DNA of 20,891 nt, taken from NCBI GenBank assembly GCA_963743595.1, contig CAVURW010000273.1, forward strand, positions 1 to 20,891, given 5' to 3'. The DNA is from CAVURW01 sp963743595 (GTDB taxonomy: Bacteria > Verrucomicrobiota > Verrucomicrobiia > Methylacidiphilales > UBA1321). The notes beneath the pieces were generated by a model, which had not been told where the DNA came from, made no database searches, and saw nothing but the letters and a program-made list of their open reading frames with translations. Position numbers and translations under genes: made by a program. The first letter of the stretch is position 1, and every line of letters begins with the position of its first letter. Below, piece after piece: positions 1 to 7,265 of the stretch.

Positions 1-875
1 AAATCCACGCGCATGTGGACTTCGAGCGTTTCTGCCCCGAAAATATACTGCAAGCTTGGCGCAGCGGCGGCTCCACCTGCATGCGCGATTGTCGTGAGAT
101 CACTCGCTTTAGGGGAATCCTTCCGAGAATTCTTAAGGTCGATGGAACGGATGACAAAGATATCGCTACCCGTGGAGAGCCCGTTCACCACGGCCCGCAG
201 GGCATCCGGGCTCGCTTGAAACTCAATCTCAAACGGATACGCCAGGTAAGTGCCGGAGCGGGAGGACTCGCTAAACCCACTGAGCTGATCTTTGTCCTGG
301 CCAGAGGCTGCGCCGCCTTCGATACCCTTATATTCCTCATAGGTCCGGCGAACATCGCTCAGTATATTGATTTGGGATGCGAACAGCAGATGCAAGATCG
401 ATTTAATCCCATACATTTGCTTGCTCAAGACGGCCGTATCCTCGGTGCGAGGTGAGCTGGCTGCGAACTTCGAGAATCCAAAGTAAAACCGCGGATCTTT
501 AGGCAAGGTGATGTTCTTTGATTTAGCGTCAGCCCGCAGGGCGACCACGGTGTCATCCAGTTGCTTACGCCATTCGGTCGGCGTGATGCTCGTCATGCCG
601 GATAGATTCGCTGCACTCGGAACCAACGTGTTCTTAATGATCGGATCGACCTCCGCATGAATCGTGGCGACGCTCTCTTCCAGAGCTTTTTTATTCGTCT
701 CAGTCGGCGCTATTCCTCCAGTTGCCTGGCTAATGATCGCCCCCTGTTTATTGGTAATCGCGCCCTGCAACGTACTGACTTGCGACGAGAGCCAATAGAC
801 ACAGCCGGCCCCGCCGCCTGTGATCAACACAAAGGCGACAATCACGAATATGTCAAAAGAAGTGAGTTTGTTCAT
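1..875 (-). CDS. Amuc_1100-like pilus-associated membrane protein (3' end outside window)
   Basis: The frame stays open from an ATG at 875-873 to the left edge, giving 291 codons without a stop, so the C-terminal end is missing. Residues 8-29 are one hydrophobic segment, followed by a coiled-coil-prone stretch and a periplasmic-type domain. Several blocks recall Akkermansia Amuc_1100 in the same order: a KNITLPKD...FGF block, a YPFEIEFQ block followed by VVNGLSTGSDIFVIRSIDL, and a C-terminal FGAETLEVHMRVD block. Amuc_1100 is about 317 aa, so only a short tail should be missing. The ATG overlaps the stop of the upstream PilM-like gene as ATGA, which suggests translational coupling. Family knowledge places this protein, PilO-like in layout, in a type IV pilus-like envelope machine; its role in this organism is inferred. 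Confidence in the family is good, in function moderate. Confidence 0.85.
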   Translation of the reverse strand, partial: MNKLTSFDIFVIVAFVLITGGGAGCVYWLSSQVSTLQGAITNKQGAIISQATGGIAPTETNKKALEESVATIHAEVDPIIKNTLVPSAANLSGMTSITPTEWRKQLDDTVVALRADAKSKNITLPKDPRFYFGFSKFAASSPRTEDTAVLSKQMYGIKSILHLLFASQINILSDVRRTYEEYKGIEGGAASGQDKDQLSGFSESSRSGTYLAYPFEIEFQASPDALRAVVNGLSTGSDIFVIRSIDLKNSRKDSPKASDLTTIAHAGGAAAAPSLQYIFGAETLEVHMRVD

Positions 876-2623
876 TTACCAGGAGTCATGCGAAGCGGCT
901 GCTTGAGTTTCAGTTTGTAGGCGAACGCGAAGGACAGTGCGTCAGGATTTGACGTTTGCGATTCCATTTCTGGCCGCACTTCCGCACCAATATCAAAATC
1001 AGGATTTCCCTTTAACGAGCTGAAAAAAGCGGTGACGTCTGTGGGACTCAGGTTCGGCATGGAGGGCTGACTGCTCATGTAAAGGCCGTGAATATCCAGC
1101 ATATTGCTTCCCGATTCTGCTGCGTTTTGCTGCCCAGGCTGATGACGTTGCCCTTGCGGACCCGGCGTGAAAGCGGAGCTGGGCGCTCCACGTTCCTGTA
1201 TCGGCTCGAGCTGGGTGATCCACATGCCAAGCGTGATTTTGTCATTCAGAGCATTCAAAATGCGCAGCCAATGGGTGCGATCTTGCCCTAAATCGGTAAT
1301 GGAATCGGACATCGCTTGAAGCGAGGTGTACTCGTCTAAAGTCGGCTTAATCAAACCGCTCAACCGCTGCACATTCGCGGCCTCTTCCGTTTTCTGGTCC
1401 AAAACCGGTTGGAGCAGCTGAATCTCCCGCGCAAAGTAGAGGTTCACACCCACCATCACCAGCAACCACATCGCCAGCGCGATTAGGTAGTAGGGACGAA
1501 CCTGCGCCTGCTGCTTGCGCGCAACGATTCGGGGGGCCTCCAGCGATATCTCCACCGGCGAACTGCCCGTCAAACGAAGTGCCACGCCCAAGCCATCGCC
1601 CACGTAAATGTAATCGCGAACCAGTGATCCGGGGTTGGCCGAGGGTGCTACATTCACATTTGCCAATGGATTAAAATACTCCACCGGAATATTGAGCTTA
1701 TCCTCAATGAAAAAATTCGTGTACTGAACCTCGGCCCCGCCTCCGTAAAGGTAGGCTTTTACAGGTGCACTTCCCCCGTAATTCGTACGCCAGGCAGCCG
1801 CTGAGCGATTTAGCTCGATGTGCAGCTTCGTCATCGTGGTGCGAATCAATTTGGAGATGCGCGCCGCCGTTTCATCGGGCGGGTCTGCATACACGCCGCC
1901 TAGAGAGACAAATCCCTTTCCGCGCTTGAGCGTTTCAGATGCGACAAACGGCTCCTGCATTTCATTGCACATGTTTTGCGTGATCAAGTGCCCCGCAATC
2001 GGGATCGTACGAATCCAAAAACGATCGCCCTCTACAAAGATGAAATTGGTCGATTTAGCACCGACATTGATCATCAAGGAACACCCTTCATTCGCCTGCA
2101 CAGAAAATCGAAATGCGTTTAAGAGAGCAAAAGGAGCGACATCCACGTGAGTAACCACAGCACCTGCCGCCTCTACAGCACCGAGTTCTACCTCCAAGAC
2201 TTCCTTCTTAATCGCGACAAGAACGCATTCCGACTCGATTCCACCCGGTTTCGGCACCAGCATCTGATAATCCCAGACCACTTCATTCATCGGGAAGGGA
2301 ACATTCTGTTGAGCTTCAAAACCGACAATCTTCTCCAGCTGACTCGCCTCCACATTGGGAAGCTTAATAAATTTCGTAAAGATGAGATGTCCAGATACAG
2401 AGACACGCAACTGTTTGTCTTTGATGCCGGTCTTCCTAAACAATTCGGCCAGAGCCTGAGTAATAAACTGAGCACGGTCCTCGTCCTTGTTCGGGTCGAG
2501 GCCTAGCTCCGCGTGGCCGAATCTCAATAACGTGACCGCGCCTGTACGGTTAACTGCGAACTCTGATAACTTTAACGTGGACCAACCGACGTCCAGCGTC
2601 ACGATTTTCTGAGAAGAAGCCAT
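872..2623 (-). CDS. PilM-like actin-fold protein fused to a PilN-like membrane domain (Amuc_1101-like)
   Basis: 583 aa. Residues 1-350 look like PilM/FtsA-type actin-fold ATPase: an N-terminal phosphate-1-like segment (TLDVGWSTLKL, 9-19), the PilM signature KIVGFEAQQNVPFPMNEVVWDYQ region (98-120), a second nucleotide loop around NVGAKSTNF (186-194) and YLYGGGAEV (291-299). A single transmembrane helix follows at about 378-397, then a coiled-coil and a periplasmic-type domain to 583. That second half matches what separate PilN proteins do in classical type IV pilus systems, so the gene looks like a PilM-PilN fusion. It starts 17 bp after the Amuc_1102-like gene and ends in an ATGA overlap with the Amuc_1100-like gene, so the three are probably one operon. 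No Shine-Dalgarno is visible before the ATG. It probably forms the cytoplasmic ring plus inner-membrane link of the pilus-like apparatus. Confidence 0.87.
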   Translation of the reverse strand: MASSQKIVTLDVGWSTLKLSEFAVNRTGAVTLLRFGHAELGLDPNKDEDRAQFITQALAELFRKTGIKDKQLRVSVSGHLIFTKFIKLPNVEASQLEKIVGFEAQQNVPFPMNEVVWDYQMLVPKPGGIESECVLVAIKKEVLEVELGAVEAAGAVVTHVDVAPFALLNAFRFSVQANEGCSLMINVGAKSTNFIFVEGDRFWIRTIPIAGHLITQNMCNEMQEPFVASETLKRGKGFVSLGGVYADPPDETAARISKLIRTTMTKLHIELNRSAAAWRTNYGGSAPVKAYLYGGGAEVQYTNFFIEDKLNIPVEYFNPLANVNVAPSANPGSLVRDYIYVGDGLGVALRLTGSSPVEISLEAPRIVARKQQAQVRPYYLIALAMWLLVMVGVNLYFAREIQLLQPVLDQKTEEAANVQRLSGLIKPTLDEYTSLQAMSDSITDLGQDRTHWLRILNALNDKITLGMWITQLEPIQERGAPSSAFTPGPQGQRHQPGQQNAAESGSNMLDIHGLYMSSQPSMPNLSPTDVTAFFSSLKGNPDFDIGAEVRPEMESQTSNPDALSFAFAYKLKLKQPLRMTPGK

Positions 2624-2640
2624 TGTCAGGTTTTCAGATG

Positions 2641-3348
2641 CTACTCGGAGATTTGGCCCCGCAATTTAATTGCAGGATAGCGTTCAGGTTCAAATACGAT
2701 AAAGGGGGTTTGATCTTTGTTGTAGACTAAACCATTGAGCGGTTTCAACTGCTGATACCAAGTCTGTGATGTTTCTTTTAACCGGTCCAACCCGCAAATC
2801 GGCTGGCCACCTACGGAAGCTTCCACATGAACATCATACTTGTCTGTGGCCATAAAGTTCTGAATTCCGTTATTCGGACCACCGTAACGCTCCACCGTAG
2901 CGGGGTGCAAGAACACCGCACCGAATTGGCCTTTGCCTTTGTAAAGATTCACATAGGTAACCGACCCCACAAAGGCGACCGGGAGACCCTGCCCTTGGCT
3001 TGCCGCCCGGGGATCTGCATAGTCGCGAGCTTCGATCCACACTTTGAAGGTCGCCTCATCTAAATACTGCGCTTCCACATTCGGGTTGGTTTGCGGAGGA
3101 TTCACGTCATAGGTGAATTCCACACGGAGCCATTTCTTGTTTCGCTGGCTGTTGCCGGAGCTTTGGTTCGTGTACGGATTGGAACTAAACGCACCCAAGT
3201 TCGGAGGATCGACGAGATCCGAAACGATTTTCTGCAGGACGATAGGAAAACGGGAGTTGTCCTCCTGCGCTCTCAGATCGATCCCGACGAACAGGAAGCT
3301 CACTACAACCAAGGAGACCACAAAAAGTACAATCGCTCGAATTGCCAT
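2641..3348 (-). CDS. Amuc_1102-like exported protein of the pilus-like locus
   Basis: 235 aa. Residues 4-22 form a hydrophobic signal or anchor, and LRA before Gln28 is a possible signal-peptidase cleavage site. The rest is soluble and rich in beta-type segments; I see no catalytic motif. Identification rests mainly on position: it is the first gene of a run followed by PilM-like and Amuc_1100-like genes, the place Amuc_1102 holds in Akkermansia. Amuc_1102 is known as an Ig-fold protein of unknown function, and the beta-rich composition here fits that. The ATG at 3348 is the only good start; upstream is a 198-bp divergent spacer with the DUF5069 gene. Function is inferred only: a periplasmic component of the pilus-like machine. 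Confidence 0.7.
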   Translation of the reverse strand: MAIRAIVLFVVSLVVVSFLFVGIDLRAQEDNSRFPIVLQKIVSDLVDPPNLGAFSSNPYTNQSSGNSQRNKKWLRVEFTYDVNPPQTNPNVEAQYLDEATFKVWIEARDYADPRAASQGQGLPVAFVGSVTYVNLYKGKGQFGAVFLHPATVERYGGPNNGIQNFMATDKYDVHVEASVGGQPICGLDRLKETSQTWYQQLKPLNGLVYNKDQTPFIVFEPERYPAIKLRGQISE

Positions 3349-3433
3349 ATTAGTATGTAACCGAATTGCCGACTAAGAAGTCAAACATTTTACGCGAAGA
3401 TACGTGCTATCTTCTCGGTTTCAGATCAATACT

Positions 3434-3443
3434 TGACCGGTCA
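3434..3443. promoter_or_regulatory. 10-bp perfect palindrome TGACCGGTCA in a divergent spacer
   Basis: TGACCGGTCA is a perfect inverted repeat set in the spacer between the divergently transcribed pilus-like operon and the DUF5069 gene. Its form resembles operators of dimeric regulators such as TetR-family proteins. No regulator gene is adjacent, so the cognate protein is unknown. A T6 run follows but there is no loop, so it is not a terminator. Confidence 0.3.
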
Positions 3444-3501
3444 GTTTTTTAAGCGAAGCTAGTTCCATAGACCTTTCGGCCATTCCGGCTCGATCGATCT
3501 T

Positions 3502-3521
3502 CGGTTGCCTTCAAGCAACCG
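3502..3521 (+). promoter_or_regulatory. Leader hairpin upstream of the DUF5069 gene
   Basis: CGGTTGC at 3502-3508 pairs perfectly with GCAACCG at 3515-3521 around a 6-nt loop. The hairpin ends 25 nt before the chosen ATG and has no T-tract, so it may be a 5'-UTR stability or regulatory element. The function is inferred. Confidence 0.3.
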
Positions 3522-3546
3522 CCCCTCAACAAAACACCCCTCACCT

Positions 3547-4002
3547 ATGACAACTATCCCCTTCATTGATCTGACTCAACGTCCCCCCCGCGCCGGGCGC
3601 TGTAAGCTCGGCGGCTTCGTTATCCTCCCCCGCATCCTCGACAAAGGTCGCGCCACCGCCGCTGGTAAAAACGGCGAGTTCTACTACGATTGTCCTCTCG
3701 ATAAACATTTCTTCGAGTTCGCTGGCGTCGATGCCACCGCTCTGATGGAAGAAATCAAAGCCGGTAAGAGCGATTCCGAAATCCTGGAATGGATCAGCGC
3801 TAACGGCAAAAACAAGCGCGCCGCTTGGGAAATCAAGGCGTGGTCTGAGTTCCACCTCCAACGTGGACCGACCAGCGATGTCGAAACGGCTGAATTCTTC
3901 ACCAGCAAAGTGAAAGAAATGGCCCCTACCCGCGAAGACATCAACACGTGGTTCGACCTGCTCGACCTCGACGATTACACGACCTACGGCGGCAAAGCCT
4001 AG
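3547..4002 (+). CDS. DUF5069 domain protein
   Basis: 151 aa, soluble, no signal peptide. The sequence begins MTTIPFIDLTQRPPR and carries the family features I recall for DUF5069: an early RCKLGGFVILPRILDK block, then GEFYYDCPLDKHFFEF, and a WFDLLDLDD segment near the end. An upstream in-frame ATG at 3505 would add 14 residues rich in Ser, Pro and Arg that cover the leader hairpin, so I prefer the ATG at 3547. DUF5069 is a small family common in Verrucomicrobiota and has no established function. The gene is monocistronic: a strong intrinsic terminator follows 28 bp after the stop. Codon use is regular and GC-ending, suggesting good expression. Confidence 0.88.
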   Translation: MTTIPFIDLTQRPPRAGRCKLGGFVILPRILDKGRATAAGKNGEFYYDCPLDKHFFEFAGVDATALMEEIKAGKSDSEILEWISANGKNKRAAWEIKAWSEFHLQRGPTSDVETAEFFTSKVKEMAPTREDINTWFDLLDLDDYTTYGGKA

Positions 4003-4030
4003 GTTTCGCCTGAGCTAAGGCAAAGCAAAC

Positions 4031-4069
4031 ACAAGCCCGTCGGTCTTCCGGCGGGTTTGTCCGTTTTTA
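4031..4069 (+). terminator. Rho-independent terminator after the DUF5069 gene
   Basis: A 13-bp stem (4031-4043 with 4048-4060, including two G-T wobbles) closes on a TCTT tetraloop and is followed after two bases by a T-rich run (4063-4068). A second T5 lies a few bases further on. Position and form are those of an intrinsic terminator for the DUF5069 transcript. Confidence 0.88.
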
Positions 4070-4131
4070 GTCCGTTTTTAATGAACCGCCTTTAGATGTG
4101 AGCAGGTTCCCGGAAGGATTTTAGCTCACGT

Positions 4132-5027
4132 ATGCCTGAGCCCCTAGGCCCCTCTAAATCCAACTTCCATCTGGCGGCTGATCCTGCGTTAAGCCGGGTG
4201 CGCACGGAACTGGAAGCCCTCGTCCGCAATTCCATTCGCTTGTGGCCGCAGCCGGGCAGCGACGACGATATTCCAATCGGTGCGAGTAAACTCGGCGGAA
4301 TGCCGGACCTACCGCCGGACTTGGCTTGGCCTACATTCAAAATCGTCAAGAAACTTTACGAAGAGCGCGCACTACCGGAGGACGGAATTATCAGTCTGCC
4401 GTTCATCGGCCAATTTAATCTGGAACAATTGGCCCAATACGACGCGGATCACGTTCTACCGAAAACGGGAATGCTCTACCTTTTCTTCTTCGATCTTGTT
4501 TATTCAGGTAGCGACGATTGGCTGTACGAGTTGGGAAAGATCCGGGTTTTGCACCGTCACGTTGACATCGAGCAGTTAACGCGACAAGAGCCCCCACGAA
4601 TTTGCCCGATGATGACGGAGAGGTTGAAGTCTACACCTCGTGTAGGCTCCAGTTTACTTCAGAGCGGATGTTGCCTCCGGGGGAGGATTACTGGGGCCTT
4701 GAAGAGCTAATGACATCTGATGAATACGACCACTGGATCCATATCAACGACGAGTACCGTAAGGAAGGGAATTCTCCCCACCACATGCTCGGTTACCCAG
4801 ATCTCGGTAGTCACGGTCCTGAGGTCCCAGAGAAATTGTTCCCCATGGGGGATCTGAGTAGGGAACAAAGGGTCGCCCGCGGACGAGACCACCGATTGCT
4901 CCTTCAACTAGAAGACGCCATGTGGGACATCATGGGCTTCAAGTTCGGGCGAACCGTCTATTTCTGTATGCGAAACCAGGATTTGCTCAGGGCTGATTTC
5001 AGTCGCGTCTGGGTGGACATCGAATAA
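4132..5027 (+). pseudogene. DUF1963 (YwqG-like) protein, split by a -1 frameshift at a C-tract
   Basis: Two overlapping frames together make one DUF1963/YwqG-type protein. The first (ATG 4132 to stop 4710) supplies the N-terminal part: SKLGGMPDLPPDLAWP (52-67), then SLPFIGQFNLEQL (88-100) and LPKTGMLYLFFF. The second frame (open across 4590-5027) supplies the C-terminal part: HHMLGYPDLGSHG, then LLLQLED and RTVYFCMRNQDLLRADFSRVW. The break falls at GAG followed by five Cs at 4591-4595. A sixth C would join the frames as EPPTNLPDDDGEV and give about 298 aa, the expected family length. The 118 nt after the break in the first frame lack family features. Either the gene is broken, the tract is phase-variable, or the base is a sequencing error. 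The function of the family is unknown. Confidence 0.75.
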
Positions 5028-5072
5028 TTGCCGAGTCCGTCCGGCGCTGTCGCAGAGGTGATTATCAGGTCT

Positions 5073-5098
5073 TGAGCCAGCTCTCGATGATTGGCTCA
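5073..5098. terminator. Hairpin between convergent genes, possible weak bidirectional terminator
   Basis: TGAGCCA at 5073-5079 pairs perfectly with TGGCTCA at 5092-5098 around a 12-nt loop, midway between the convergent DUF1963 and membrane-protein genes. There is no T-tract on either side, so the terminator role is uncertain. Confidence 0.3.
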
Positions 5099-5117
5099 GC
5101 AGACGCTTGCGGAGTAA

Positions 5118-5594
5118 TCAGTAACGTTGGTTACCTGATCTTTTAATCGAAAACTGCAAGTAATACGATGGAAGAAGCGCCATCACGACATGAATCAAAA
5201 AACAAAGGGTGCACATGATGAAAAGAACCAGTCCGTCCATCTGATGGATCCTTCCAACGAGAATGAACTCGTTATAGCAGCCCAAAACACCAAATAGACT
5301 TGATGCCAGCCAGAACGAGCATTCGGTGTATCGTTGGAATAGGTAGACAGGGAGGAACATGATGTAGAACGCCAGAACTATAGGCAAAACCCCCCAGAAG
5401 TTTGGGACTTCTATTGTGAGAGCTTCTTCAAGCAGAATGACGGGGGTGGCGACGATGTAGTACTTGATCGCGGGCGGCAACCATAGCAGGACTCTATCTG
5501 CAAAGATCGCAATCCAACGCCGTACCCACAGCGACAATCCTCCAAATCCCACAACCCAAAGCAGGAAGATTTGGAGCAGTGTAAGTCGTACCAT
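5118..5594 (-). CDS. Hypothetical multi-pass membrane protein
   Basis: 158 aa, very hydrophobic, with probably four or five transmembrane segments: about 5-24, 44-60, 66-87, 92-113 and 120-142. The N-terminus carries basic residues after the first helix (VRRW) and the C-terminus is basic (IKRSGNQRY). I do not recognise a family; the LLEEAL stretch at 54-59 is not enough to call a CPBP protease, since the rest of that motif set is missing. The ATG lies 10 bp after the stop of a coding-like fragment on the same strand (5605-5730), so it may be the second gene of a damaged two-gene unit. It converges on the frameshifted DUF1963 gene. Lack of shadows with better coding character and the membrane pattern support it as a real gene. 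Confidence 0.6.
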   Translation of the reverse strand: MVRLTLLQIFLLWVVGFGGLSLWVRRWIAIFADRVLLWLPPAIKYYIVATPVILLEEALTIEVPNFWGVLPIVLAFYIMFLPVYLFQRYTECSFWLASSLFGVLGCYNEFILVGRIHQMDGLVLFIMCTLCFLIHVVMALLPSYYLQFSIKRSGNQRY

Positions 5595-5604
5595 AGGAAG
5601 TTTC

Positions 5605-5730
5605 TCAGTTCCGGAACAGGTAAGGGCTCACCCACTTGCCATCGCGCTGGCCAAAACCATAGATATCGTGGTAGGAATTGTAACGTCCGTCGATGTCTAC
5701 TGGACGTCCGGAGCTTTTTGTTGGTTCGGA
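5605..5730 (-). pseudogene. Coding-like C-terminal remnant upstream of the membrane protein
   Basis: On the minus strand 41 codons between a TGA (5733-5731) and a TGA (5607-5605) translate to a protein-like string including GRPVDIDGRYNSYHDIYGFG and ending GKWVSPYLFRN. It has no start codon of its own and no obvious continuation in frame; other frames upstream close at stops near 5745 and 5770. The stop lies 10 bp before the ATG of the membrane protein. The Gly/Tyr-rich pattern looks like the end of a small exported protein, but I cannot name a family. It may be the tail of a gene that has lost its 5' part by frameshift or deletion, or a chance open stretch. Confidence 0.3.
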
Positions 5731-5733
5731 TCA

Positions 5734-6099
5734 GCGACCTAGTAGGCGAAAGAGCCACCCGTTACAGGTGTCGTGGAACCGGGAACCGTCGCCAGAATGG
5801 GAACCCGCAGAGCATTTCGATTTTCTTGGTTTGAGGTTCATATGTGCTTCGCGTCGAAAGAGCGGCTTACGTTACAATACGCTGCAATACTTGCGTTCTA
5901 TTTGGAACATAAGTCTCTATTTAATTTGATTCAAGAACATTCATTACAATGCGTCACAAGTTCTAAGACTCCCTTGGTAAAAAAGTCCAGGCACTAAAGG
6001 TTGGTGGCCGCTGAGTCTTTTTTCAATGGTGAAGCAAATGACTGCGTTTCGGCTGCTTGGGATTAGACGCCTTAGAAATGTCTACGAATACGAATTAAA
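5734..6099. other. Non-coding stretch with a distant inverted repeat and T-run
   Basis: I see no supportable gene here. The DNA is AT-richer than its surroundings and every frame is short. One feature stands out: AAGACTC at 5965-5971 pairs with GAGTCTT at 6013-6019, with 41 nt between them, and a T6 run (6018-6023) overlaps the 3' arm. That could be a terminator-like end of a short transcript, but the long loop makes this weak. Confidence 0.3.
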
Positions 6100-6268
6100 A
6101 CATTGAAACGCAATGTAACATCTGTCAAAAGTATTGAAACGCGAACATGACCTAGCTCAATTGAAGCTTAGACGTTTCTCGATTTGCTCATGTCGCCCAT
6201 GCGAGTCTTTCACTCAAGCCAAACACTTCCAGAGCGGTAAATCTCCTAAAACTTTTTGAAACGTTTGA
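6100..6268 (+). promoter_or_regulatory. Three TTGAAACG boxes, likely LacI-family operators upstream of the sugar locus
   Basis: TTGAAACG occurs at 6103-6110, 6134-6141 and 6256-6263. The first is inside an inverted repeat (ACATTG 6100-6105 with CAATGT 6111-6116). The third is part of TTGAAACGTTTGA, centred on the AAACGTTT palindrome, a form typical of LacI-family operators with a central CG. The first two boxes are 31 bp apart, about three helical turns; the third lies 13 bp before the regulator's ATG. This arrangement suggests autoregulation and control of the downstream enzymes by looping, which is inference. Confidence 0.55.
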
Positions 6269-6281
6269 TATACCTTGCACC

Positions 6282-7265
6282 ATGAACAAGATTACTGCTC
6301 GTGCACTGGCTAAAAAGGCGGGGGTCTCAACGGGAACGGTCTCTCGTATTTTGAACAATATCCCCGGCCACTCACCCGAAACGGTGGCGCGTGTTCGTGC
6401 AGCGATGTACGAGCTTGGCTTCACCGCACCGCCCTCCAAATCAGAGGCGTCTAAAACTTCATTGCGCCAGGTAGCCATGCTCTTTCCTGACCAAGAATCC
6501 GCGCCGCTAGGCATGGTAACTCCACTCGGTGTCGGACTGGCAAGAGGCGCGGATGAAGTCTTGGCTCGAAATCGCCAGCAACTGCTGGTGACCCAAATGC
6601 GGCAAGCGAACGAGCTTCCCCTTTGCATCACAGGCCGTCAGGTCGACGGGATTATGGTCCGCGAAGGAACAGTACCTGAGGCGCTTCTGGAAATTCTCTA
6701 CACGTTGCCTGGGGTTTGGGTCTATGGAACGCGACGCGGAGCAGCGCGGATTGATTTGGTGACTCCAGACAACTTTCAAACGGGGCAGTTGGCCGCTGAA
6801 TTGTTGAGAACCGGAAACGCGTCGAAATTCATCATCGTCACCCACAATCGCCGATTCTATAGCGAATTTCACATCCGAACTTTCTCATGCCGATTAGGCC
6901 TCGAAAACGCAGGGTTGAATGTTGAATCGATACCTATCGAATCCTTGCTTCAACACATCGAAAAATTAGCTAATGAGCCTTTTAGTGCGTTTATTCCCGG
7001 GCATGACGAAGACGTGATCGCGGCGGCGCGGCTGCTGGAAACTTCCAAACACTTTCGACGAGGGCGATCCAAATTGGTTGCCGTAATCACGGATGTTGAA
7101 CTCGTCACAAGGGAATTTCCCTGGATACAGGCCATCACCATCAGTCCTGAAGAAGTCGGACACATAGCCGCTCAACAACTGCTCTGGCGTATTCAAAATC
7201 CGCACGAACTGATCCGAACCGTTCTCGTCCCTCCAAAAATCGTCTCAACCCATGCAAACCCGTAG
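6282..7265 (+). CDS. LacI-family transcriptional regulator
   Basis: 327 aa. The N-terminus is a standard LacI-type helix-turn-helix (residues about 5-24: ARALAKKAGVSTGTVSRILN) with the hinge region by 60. The rest is a periplasmic-binding-protein-like effector domain: it begins VAMLFPD and includes GRQVDGIMV and a C-terminal ISPEEVGHIAAQQLL segment, as in family members that sense a sugar. The ATG at 6282 puts the HTH at the usual position. Its 3' end overlaps the first acetylesterase start by 14 bp, so it is likely the first gene of the carbohydrate locus and may repress it. Three TTGAAACG boxes upstream are candidate binding sites. The effector ligand cannot be read from sequence; a breakdown product of the target glycan is the natural guess. 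Confidence 0.9.
   Translation: MNKITARALAKKAGVSTGTVSRILNNIPGHSPETVARVRAAMYELGFTAPPSKSEASKTSLRQVAMLFPDQESAPLGMVTPLGVGLARGADEVLARNRQQLLVTQMRQANELPLCITGRQVDGIMVREGTVPEALLEILYTLPGVWVYGTRRGAARIDLVTPDNFQTGQLAAELLRTGNASKFIIVTHNRRFYSEFHIRTFSCRLGLENAGLNVESIPIESLLQHIEKLANEPFSAFIPGHDEDVIAAARLLETSKHFRRGRSKLVAVITDVELVTREFPWIQAITISPEEVGHIAAQQLLWRIQNPHELIRTVLVPPKIVSTHANP

Noticed and set aside
54..59. CPBP-type protease call for the membrane protein at 5118-5594 based on the LLEEAL residues
   Set aside because: The positions given are residues of that protein; the second and third motifs of the family are absent.
3505..3546. Earlier start for the DUF5069 gene
   Set aside because: The added residues are low-complexity Ser/Pro/Arg and span a perfect leader hairpin.
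4588..4597. Programmed -1 ribosomal frameshift in the DUF1963 gene
   Set aside because: The tract is GCCCCCA, not a standard X-XXY-YYZ slippery heptamer, and I saw no clear downstream stem-loop; a missing base is simpler.
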